Source: Thermoplasmata archaeon
GTDB taxonomy: Archaea > Thermoplasmatota > Thermoplasmata > Thermoplasmatales > Thermoplasmataceae
Direction: 5' to 3'
Assembly (NCBI GenBank): GCA_021790415.1
Contig: JAJYDZ010000169.1
Span: forward strand, 1-5,072
DNA: 5,072 nt
Shown: positions 1 through 5,072 of the stretch, piece after piece
Layout of the letters: every line of letters starts with the position of its first letter
Numbering within the stretch: position 1 is the stretch's first letter
The notes under the pieces: generated by a model
Seen by the model: only the letters and a program-made list of their open reading frames with translations
The model's database searches: none
What the model was told of the DNA's origin: nothing
Program-made: the position numbers and the translations under genes

Positions 1-146
1 ATTGCGTTGTTGGTGTAACACATCTATTGACATTGGGCCTTTTATAGGTGTTTAATGTTCCTGTCTATACAGTCAGAGAATAGGGAATTCCATGAGCCTT
101 CATCAGTTTCTGTAACTACTATACATTAGCCTTTGGGATTAATCAA

Positions 147-154
147 CTTATATT
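147..154 (+). promoter_or_regulatory. Possible TATA box for the small winged-helix gene
   Basis: The sequence CTTATATT resembles an archaeal TATA box and would place a start site near position 175-180, about 60 nt before the ATG at 240. No clear BRE precedes it, so support is weak. The rest of 1-239 shows no RNA gene or long open frame. A small 5-bp hairpin (CTCTT-TTG-AAGAG, 201-213) lies in the putative leader. Confidence 0.25.
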
Positions 155-239
155 CCTGCATATTACTGTAAGTGCTCACATGACTATCAAAACACCTCAA
201 CTCTTTTGAAGAGGAAAAACGGTCATGAGAAGATTGTGA

Positions 240-491
240 ATGAAAACCAACAAGGAAAATGGCCTACCTTCAATAACTAGGAAAAGAAGGAGAATTGAAA
301 TTTACAAGGAAATACATCAAGAATATACCAGCCAAACGTTGCCTTGTGGAAAATTCAAAGGAAACTTCGCAGTAAAAATGCTCGATGAAAATAGCTTCTA
401 TAATCTTCTCCACAAGCTTGAACACAATGGGTTGATTGAGATGGTTTTAAACAAGTGTAGGGTGGCCATCCAGGTAGTGGTAAAAGAATGA
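240..491 (+). CDS. Small winged-helix-like DNA-binding protein, divergent or hypothetical
   Basis: This encodes an 83-residue basic protein. Residues 14-27 (TRKRRRIEIYKEIH) resemble the first helix of small archaeal winged-helix proteins of the HTH_45 kind, whose N-termini typically read like R-x-R-I-E-I-Y-x-E-I-L. Residues 50-67 (ENSFYNLLHKLEHNGLIE) resemble the recognition helix followed by the 'L..L...GLI' turn into the wing. The usual central segment is poorly matched, and the protein stops soon after the wing, so it may be a shortened or diverged copy. An in-frame TGA directly before the ATG (237-239) fixes the earliest possible start; no strong Shine-Dalgarno is visible. All five arginine codons are AGA or AGG. 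It converges on the nuclease operon. A transcriptional regulator is the natural guess, but its target is unknown and the family assignment rests on pattern resemblance only. Confidence 0.55.
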   Translation: MKTNKENGLPSITRKRRRIEIYKEIHQEYTSQTLPCGKFKGNFAVKMLDENSFYNLLHKLEHNGLIEMVLNKCRVAIQVVVKE

Positions 492-499
492 GCGACCTC

Positions 500-511
500 T
501 CCAAATTTGGA
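500..511. repeat. 12-bp perfect palindrome between convergent genes
   Basis: TCCAAATTTGGA is a perfect 12-bp palindrome 9 bp after the stop of the rightward small gene and 67 bp beyond the end of the leftward nuclease gene. The half AAATTTGG recurs at 559-566, so alternative pairings are possible. No strong T-run follows on either strand, so calling it a terminator is not justified. Confidence 0.5.
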
Positions 512-578
512 TTTCTGTTGGTCAGTGAGTTGTGAAGCAAGAACCCCATATCAAAAGGAAATTTGGTAAAATGACATG

Positions 579-1895
579 TCAGACTGCATCTACGCTTTCT
601 CCAAAAAGCTTAAGGATTTGCGCAGACGGATACGTAGATAGGGAGGCAATACCATTAGCAAGTTCTATTGGCAGTAGTGCTCCTTCATATCGTCCACTCA
701 GGATAGTCGGAATTGTTGCAAAGATTCTCTCGTACCCTATCAAATCCTCTTGTTTTGGATTGGCATTGAACGAACCTATTGGAATATTCAACACGGAATG
801 ATGATAATTATTCAATTTAATTAATATTTTAGCCCCATAGTTGGTATCTTTTCCATATGGGGCACCACTAAGATTTCTGCTTTGTATCTCTGACTTTATA
901 TAGTGGTCTCCAGGAATAAAGATACTCTCCATTGGAGCATGCTCATGGATCACTTCAAGATGATCCCAGAATGCTCCAGTTTTTTCCTGACCTAAGACAA
1001 ATATTTCAATTCCGTGTTTTTTGGCATATTCGAAGAATCTTCTAATAGGGTTAACAAGTTTGGAATATTGAGCCCTAATTGAAAGAGGTCCATCTTTTAT
1101 AAACAAACAGTGCTTCAGTATCTCTTTGTTATGTTCCCAGTAATATCGAATACCCGTGAATAGAAGGAGCATCTCATGAATGATCATATAAGAATTTACA
1201 ACTGTGTCTCTTGCAACATCTGGTGCCATATCTTGATGGAAACCGAGCATATCAGTTATAAGCAATTTTCCATGACAGTTGGGACACTCACCAGTCTCCG
1301 TGTCATAGTCAAGGGTGGCGACAGTGTCTCTGCAATGAGGACAGTCAAATTCAGGAAGTTTTTTTCTATCTTCACTCCATTTTTCAAAAGCTATCCATTT
1401 AAGTGTCTCCATTGCTTCCGAGCCCAATGCTGGGTCTCTTATTGATTCAAAGATAATGTTTCTAACTGTGTCATATACATTAAGGTCTGGTAACGTGATA
1501 TTTTTCAATGGAAGCGCAGTAGCATGATATACTGCAGAATTAGTCATCAAGTCCCTTAGTTCAAGTGGGTGGGGTGACTCATGGTCAATTTTTGAGAGTG
1601 CTTTCTGGTCGAGTCTTATGAGTGCAGTTTTGATAAATGCCACTTTTCTACGCGGAAGGTAATCTGAATTTATCTCCGCATAAGAGCCATCTACGGCGAA
1701 AATTATGTCCAAGGGGGCCCCTTCAGCGAGAAATGGTTCCCAACTCTCTTTTGGTTGAGTCTCGGGATGATATTCAGTTTTGAATTCCTTGATAAGCTTC
1801 TTTACAAGTTCACTCTTGATCACTTCCAAATGACCAAGCTTGCTGGCTTTTTCACCTGGAAGTCTATTTCCTTTAGTGTAAGGCGTATTATTCAC
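579..1895 (-). CDS. nurA: NurA-family nuclease with inserted zinc-ribbon-like motif
   Basis: This is a predicted 438-residue NurA-domain nuclease, the partner of the HerA translocase; known relatives resect DNA ends as metal-dependent 5'-3' exonucleases and endonucleases. Numbering from the GTG start, residues 63-71 (DIIFAVDGS) give the N-terminal DGS motif with Asp69 as a likely metal ligand. Residues 265-271 (FIKDGPL) give the second conserved acidic strand with Asp268, and PGDHY follows at 328-332. Between the two acidic motifs lies CPHC (185-188) and CPNC (204-207), a CxxC-x15-CxxC zinc-ribbon-like insertion. The GTG start at 1895 is preferred: it overlaps the HerA stop by 8 nt (GTGAATAA) and the conserved-looking sequence begins just after it. 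A TTG at 1955 would add 20 residues but lies inside herA. No Shine-Dalgarno is visible, so translational coupling is likely. The family call is strong; a defence role rather than repair is inferred from the neighbours. Confidence 0.9.
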   Translation of the reverse strand: MNNTPYTKGNRLPGEKASKLGHLEVIKSELVKKLIKEFKTEYHPETQPKESWEPFLAEGAPLDIIFAVDGSYAEINSDYLPRRKVAFIKTALIRLDQKALSKIDHESPHPLELRDLMTNSAVYHATALPLKNITLPDLNVYDTVRNIIFESIRDPALGSEAMETLKWIAFEKWSEDRKKLPEFDCPHCRDTVATLDYDTETGECPNCHGKLLITDMLGFHQDMAPDVARDTVVNSYMIIHEMLLLFTGIRYYWEHNKEILKHCLFIKDGPLSIRAQYSKLVNPIRRFFEYAKKHGIEIFVLGQEKTGAFWDHLEVIHEHAPMESIFIPGDHYIKSEIQSRNLSGAPYGKDTNYGAKILIKLNNYHHSVLNIPIGSFNANPKQEDLIGYERIFATIPTILSGRYEGALLPIELANGIASLSTYPSAQILKLFGESVDAV

Positions 1896-3870
1896 CTGCT
1901 GAGGATTTAACAGCAGATAGTGGAGTGAATTTATGTGCTTGAATAGGAATAACAAATCTATGAGACCTAGTCAGCATCCTCATATAACCAACGGTTCTGG
2001 TCTGAAGTATGTCATATTTCAGTCCTTCATATGCTGCATTAACTCTTATAAGGGCATCGACTTCATCCTGTGACGATAAGTGGGCTACGAAGAAGTTTTC
2101 GGTCTGTGCCAAAAGGTCCCTATTGATAGTACTTGGAGATTGTGTGGAATATACCATACCGATGTGGTATTTAGCCCCCTCTTTGGCAATCCTCCTATAG
2201 ATATCGATTTCATCTTTTTCTTTAGAAGGAAATAGGTTATGCGCTTCTTCAAAATATAATTGAACATAATGATTTCCCAAAACGTTGTTAGAAAACTTTT
2301 CTACTTGCTCATAGAAAATAGCTTCTGAAAGGTATCTGGAGAAATAGTCGGTAACTTCCGGTGGCGCATTGCCTAAATCAAGTATTGTGGTCTTTCCATT
2401 GTTCAGATTGTTAATGATCTCAAAAACAAAATCTCCAGCTTTAGGATCGTGGAATTTTCTATAGTTCTGAATAATTTTTGGTCCAGAGCTTGTTGCCGAC
2501 CTCGGTATCAAAAACCATAAAATTGCTAAGTCATCTGCGTCGAAAAGGTCTTTTCCACTTGAAGACTTTAATTTCTCAATTCTATCTGCTGTTACACATA
2601 ACTCAAACTCTCTTGCCAAATCATCCAAGGATTCAATTGCCGGGCATAGGTTAACATCCTTTACGTCATAAATAAAAGTCCTCACTTCTTTATTGAATTT
2701 TGGGTCGATTGACAATCGATGCTTTAGTTTCTGCAAGTCCTCCTTAAATCCAGCGCGATATAATATCGCCCAGTACATTAAGATCTTCCTGTGCGCTCTT
2801 AACTCATCTTTGTATTCCAACTCCTTCAAAGATTCTATGGAAGGAATATCCACCGATAGGAAGCTGCTTATATAATTTGAAGTGTCCTTCGACTCCTCTC
2901 TTAACAATGCTCTAATGATCCCATGAGATGCTTTCGGCCTATCATAAAAATCAAGTTTCAGAGGTTTAGACTTAGTATTTGCTTTTGGTGTTAAGGCATA
3001 TACATCACATTGTGTTGGATATATGCTTTTCAATGAACTGCTGTCATCTTGAGGGTTATCATTAGCATATTCTCCATTAATGTCAAAAATCAATTGTCCA
3101 ACGTTTTTCGAAGTATGTGTGGTGTCAATTAGACTTTGAGCTATGAGTTTAACCACATTGCTTTTACCTAAACGAGTTTTTCCAAACATAGCCGTTCGAT
3201 TACCCATAAAGTCACTTGTACAAACGTATGATGTCACTTGTGGATGTGTTTGGTTGAGCATGGCCATTCGTGACTCTGTAAGTCTCAAATATCCCAGAGA
3301 AAATCGGTTTTCTTTTGAAACTAAGGAATTGATGATCAAATCAAGTAAAACACTATCAGGCGCGAATACGCTGTATTTATGAGCGCTTACAAAATTGTTT
3401 ATGTCTCCAGAAAACTCAACTCTATCAAATTTATCAGGGTCCGGGCATGGATAGTACATTCCAAGAACACTTGTTCTTAGAGCTCCCCATTGAAGCTCAC
3501 TCTGCGTAAAAACATCTATTTCTGGCATAGACTTCTTCTGTAATTCAAAATAAGTCTGTTGAACCTCGTGGGTTAAAGGAGTAGGTGCAGCCTCCAGCAC
3601 TCTTAGCAGAGTGAAATGGAGCGGTAATTTTTCATAATTTGTGGGAAGCATGACCAAAAGTGAATTACGAGGTATACCCCCAACTGCTTCTTTGAAAGGG
3701 TCTGACGTAATAATTGTAACTGTATCGTAGCCAGTTTCTAGCACATACCCAACGAACCGTCTCTCTCTATATTGCTTAGCTTTAATTAGAGCATCATCCT
3801 TTTCTAGGAAATCTTTCAGCGCCCTTATTGGATGGTTTAACATAGCCGAATCTTCAAAAAACTCCTTCAT
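1888..3870 (-). CDS. herA: HerA-like hexameric DNA translocase ATPase
   Basis: This is a predicted 660-residue HerA/FtsK-superfamily ATPase; relatives form hexameric rings that pump double-stranded DNA and activate NurA. Residues about 37-75 (GYVLETGYDTVTII ... GGIPRNSLLVML) form the N-terminal HAS barrel. The Walker A motif GKTRLGKS is at 230-237 with Lys236. DINGEY at 263-268 is the family's usual motif after the next strand. LYFEEAHNLFP (538-548) is the Walker B with catalytic Glu541/Glu542, and YSTQSP (574-579) is the sensor-like strand. All core motifs are intact, so it should be active. A long, mainly helical stretch (about 300-490) makes it longer than the roughly 500-residue HerA of Sulfolobus. 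The ATG at 3870 overlaps the methylase stop by one base (TGATG); a TTG one codon earlier is possible. GGAG about 10 nt upstream is a weak ribosome site. Confidence 0.95.
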   Translation of the reverse strand: MKEFFEDSAMLNHPIRALKDFLEKDDALIKAKQYRERRFVGYVLETGYDTVTIITSDPFKEAVGGIPRNSLLVMLPTNYEKLPLHFTLLRVLEAAPTPLTHEVQQTYFELQKKSMPEIDVFTQSELQWGALRTSVLGMYYPCPDPDKFDRVEFSGDINNFVSAHKYSVFAPDSVLLDLIINSLVSKENRFSLGYLRLTESRMAMLNQTHPQVTSYVCTSDFMGNRTAMFGKTRLGKSNVVKLIAQSLIDTTHTSKNVGQLIFDINGEYANDNPQDDSSSLKSIYPTQCDVYALTPKANTKSKPLKLDFYDRPKASHGIIRALLREESKDTSNYISSFLSVDIPSIESLKELEYKDELRAHRKILMYWAILYRAGFKEDLQKLKHRLSIDPKFNKEVRTFIYDVKDVNLCPAIESLDDLAREFELCVTADRIEKLKSSSGKDLFDADDLAILWFLIPRSATSSGPKIIQNYRKFHDPKAGDFVFEIINNLNNGKTTILDLGNAPPEVTDYFSRYLSEAIFYEQVEKFSNNVLGNHYVQLYFEEAHNLFPSKEKDEIDIYRRIAKEGAKYHIGMVYSTQSPSTINRDLLAQTENFFVAHLSSQDEVDALIRVNAAYEGLKYDILQTRTVGYMRMLTRSHRFVIPIQAHKFTPLSAVKSSAGE

Positions 3871-4694
3871 CAACGTTCCACTCCATTTACTTCATAGTTG
3901 CATATAAAAACCTCACTGGGATTCCGGCTGACAGCTCCCGGAGCACGCCCGGTTCCTTTCTTGATAGGAATAACTCTTATGTCGGGGGTCCCAGAATATA
4001 AATCCAAAATATCCTGGTGAGATGTTATTGTCATCGCCCATTTGATCCCGCGTTTAGATACTCTTTCCAAAGTTGAAGCGAGTCTCTTATGCTCTTCAAA
4101 ACTGAACCTGTTACTCAAATAATGGGTGTTTAATAGTTCACGTTCTCCAGGCTTATAAGGTGGATCCAGAAATAAGAAGTCCTTTGGCCCAGCAGATTCT
4201 ATTATTGGCTGGAAGTCACTACACTTGAGTCTAGCATGTCTTAGAAGAAGTGAAGTTTCTATTAATGAATCTTCACTGACTACCCACCTTCGCGATTGCC
4301 CACCATATCCAACATTAAATTTTCCGATTGAGTTGTGCCTCCACATTCCTTTAAAGCAAGTCCGGTTCAAGTACAATGTTCTGGCAGCTAAGAATAATTT
4401 ATCCATGCTATCAAGATTTAAGTTCCTGATCTGGTAGTAGCCCTCCTTTGTTGAAGGAAACTCTTCAAAAATTTCCCAGAGTGATTCCGGGGAATCACGA
4501 ATTCCCTCATATAGATTAATAAGTTCACCATTTAGGTCTGAAAGTATTGCACGGGATGGGGAGAAGTTAAAAAATACCGAACCACCTCCAAGAAAAGGCT
4601 CAATGTACTTTCCTTTTGGGTATAATCCTCTGGGCATATTTTCAAGGATTTCCACCATCATTCTCTGCTTTCCTCCGGGGTATCTTACAATCAT
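3870..4694 (-). CDS. D12/Dam-family DNA N6-adenine methyltransferase
   Basis: This is a predicted 274-residue SAM-dependent enzyme that methylates adenine N6 in double-stranded DNA, of the alpha (Dam, D12) class. Motifs occur in the class order: RYPGGK near the N-terminus (residues 4-9), the SAM-binding EPFLGGGSVF (32-41), an acidic strand ending ILSDLNGE (about 50-57), then a segment reading NRTCFKGMWRHNS-x-GKFNVGYG (110-131), typical of Dam-like target-recognition regions, and the catalytic DPPY (177-180). The family call is strong, but the target sequence cannot be read from the protein. The ATG at 4694 is chosen because Dam proteins usually place the PGGK motif within about ten residues of the N-terminus. 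The frame is open to a GTG at 4772, adding 26 residues without recognisable motifs, and an ATG at 4727 is also possible; none has a clear Shine-Dalgarno. It is the first gene of the operon, overlapping herA by one base, and is probably the self-marking component. Confidence 0.95.
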   Translation of the reverse strand: MIVRYPGGKQRMMVEILENMPRGLYPKGKYIEPFLGGGSVFFNFSPSRAILSDLNGELINLYEGIRDSPESLWEIFEEFPSTKEGYYQIRNLNLDSMDKLFLAARTLYLNRTCFKGMWRHNSIGKFNVGYGGQSRRWVVSEDSLIETSLLLRHARLKCSDFQPIIESAGPKDFLFLDPPYKPGERELLNTHYLSNRFSFEEHKRLASTLERVSKRGIKWAMTITSHQDILDLYSGTPDIRVIPIKKGTGRAPGAVSRNPSEVFICNYEVNGVER

Positions 4695-4804
4695 TTTGGG
4701 ATTTCGCCAATGGCTCTTATACAACATTCTATTATTGGGGGACGATTTAATAACATTAATTATGATGTTCACTACCGATATTCTGTGAATGGTGCAATGA
4801 TGTG

Positions 4805-4822
4805 TATTTATATTATATTTCC
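4805..4822 (-). promoter_or_regulatory. BRE/TATA promoter of the methylase-herA-nurA operon
   Basis: On the minus strand GGAAAT (4822-4817), matching a BRE pattern, is followed directly by ATAATATAAATA (4816-4805), a strong archaeal TATA-like stretch. The expected start site is about 25 nt downstream, near 4779-4788. That gives a leader of about 10 nt for the GTG at 4772, or about 85-90 nt for the preferred ATG at 4694. No other strong promoter is evident at the internal gene junctions, which overlap. Confidence 0.55.
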
Positions 4823-4844
4823 GATTAAATCATGATAAGGCCTT

Positions 4845-4870
4845 ACACGGAGAACTTAAATATTCCGTGT
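4845..4870 (+). promoter_or_regulatory. TATA box flanked by a perfect 7-bp inverted repeat (putative operator)
   Basis: CTTAAATA (4855-4862) is a good archaeal TATA box for the rightward moaD-like gene, with an expected start near 4885 and a leader of about 80 nt. It sits inside a dyad: ACACGGA (4845-4851) and its exact reverse complement TCCGTGT (4864-4870), with a 12-bp spacer. A dimeric repressor on this dyad would block TBP/TFB binding, so an operator is the simplest reading. The factor is unknown. The repeat is directly visible; its function is inferred. Confidence 0.6.
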
Positions 4871-4952
4871 TACCTTGAGTACTCATCGGTAAACGACTCA
4901 CCTTCGCCCCAAAATACTACTACAAACCACCCCTTGCAGTGTTTAAAGAAAT

Positions 4953-4958
4953 GGTGAT
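4953..4958 (+). promoter_or_regulatory. Strong archaeal Shine-Dalgarno for the moaD-like gene
   Basis: GGTGAT is a full match to the ribosome-binding sequence expected from the usual archaeal 16S rRNA 3' end. It lies 6 nt before the ATG at 4965 and decides that start. It contrasts with the poor ribosome sites of the leftward operon. Confidence 0.75.
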
Positions 4959-4964
4959 AGAGGA

Positions 4965-5072
4965 ATGATCAGGATCATAGGGAGAAAGGGCTTTCAGAGT
5001 GAACTTTCTGTGGAAAAGACTGTTGAAGATGTCATGAGGGAATTGGGCCTGAAGGAGCAGAGTTTCGTCTGC
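4965..5072 (+). CDS. MoaD/ThiS-like beta-grasp protein, 3' end outside the window
   Basis: The first 36 residues of a gene are present and the frame is open at the window edge. The start pattern is MIRIIGRKGFQSELSV, two short strands joined by a turn, then EKTVEDVMRELGLKEQ, a helix with the 'TVEDVLxxLG' pattern of MoaD/ThiS ubiquitin-like sulfur carriers, and SFVC beginning the next strand. Archaeal relatives carry sulfur for molybdopterin, thiamine or tRNA thiolation, and some (SAMPs) are attached to other proteins. The diagnostic C-terminal Gly-Gly is beyond the window, so the subfamily cannot be settled. The gene has a strong GGTGAT ribosome site and a TATA box inside an inverted repeat. 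All three visible arginine codons are AGA or AGG. It is divergent from the nuclease operon and is probably an unrelated chromosomal neighbour. Confidence 0.75.
   Translation, partial: MIRIIGRKGFQSELSVEKTVEDVMRELGLKEQSFVC

Noticed and set aside
31..46. A TATAAAAG element on the minus strand (46-39) with a leftward ATG at 33 open to the window edge.
   Set aside because: The ATG lies upstream of the start site that TATA box would specify, and only about 11 codons are visible. A leftward gene beyond the edge is possible but unsupported.
1176..1445. Rightward open frame of 89 codons opposite the nuclease gene.
   Set aside because: It is antisense to well-supported NurA coding sequence, has no recognisable motif, and its cysteines mirror the opposite strand by chance. 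Similar frames at 532-801, 2009-2200, 3143-3382 and 4225-4437 were dismissed for the same reason.
4832..4957. A 41-codon rightward open frame whose TGA overlaps the moaD-like gene's ribosome site, suggesting an upstream leader peptide.
   Set aside because: The predicted TATA box and dyad lie inside it, so its ATG would be upstream of the transcript start. Its composition (many Ser, Thr, Pro, Asn) is not protein-like and it has no ribosome site.
4845..5072. The MoaD/ThiS-like gene as a ubiquitin-like component of the candidate defence system.
   Set aside because: It is divergently transcribed, has its own promoter and a different style of ribosome site, and no E1- or JAB-like partner is visible. 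Such genes are common in archaeal chromosomes, so adjacency is probably coincidental.
1..5072. CRISPR arrays, tRNA or rRNA genes, insertion sequences and attachment sites.
   Set aside because: No regularly spaced repeats, cloverleaf-like segments, transposase motifs or paired terminal repeats were seen by eye on either strand.

Overview
The window most likely comes from an archaeon. The reasons are the HerA-type ATPase and NurA-type nuclease pair, AT-rich TATA/BRE-style promoter elements instead of -35/-10 boxes, a GGTGAT Shine-Dalgarno of the type that matches the usual archaeal 16S rRNA 3' end, and a small winged-helix protein resembling a common archaeal family. A moderately AT-rich euryarchaeote, perhaps a methanogen, would fit, but the lineage cannot be fixed from this sequence.

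Layout. Positions 1-239 contain no convincing gene and only a weak TATA-like element. A small rightward gene (240-491) encodes a divergent winged-helix-like protein. It converges on a three-gene leftward operon across an 87-bp gap that holds a 12-bp perfect palindrome. Read in its own direction, the operon (about 4.8 kb down to 0.58 kb) encodes a D12/Dam-type DNA N6-adenine methyltransferase, then a HerA/FtsK-superfamily ATPase with an N-terminal HAS barrel, then a NurA-family nuclease carrying an unusual CxxC-x15-CxxC zinc-ribbon-like insertion. The genes are packed: a 1-nt overlap (TGATG) at the first junction and an 8-nt overlap (GTGAATAA) at the second. Beyond a divergent regulatory region, a rightward MoaD/ThiS-like beta-grasp gene begins at 4965 and runs off the window.

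Working model. HerA-NurA is known as an archaeal DNA-end resection machine, usually encoded next to mre11 and rad50. No mre11 or rad50 is visible here; the pair is fused into one transcription unit with a DNA methyltransferase. The arrangement suggests a restriction-modification-like or defence function: the methylase would mark host DNA, and a HerA translocase loaded with NurA would degrade unmarked or foreign DNA. This is inference from family identity and gene order. The promoter of the moaD-like gene has a 7-bp inverted repeat flanking its TATA box, which looks like an operator.
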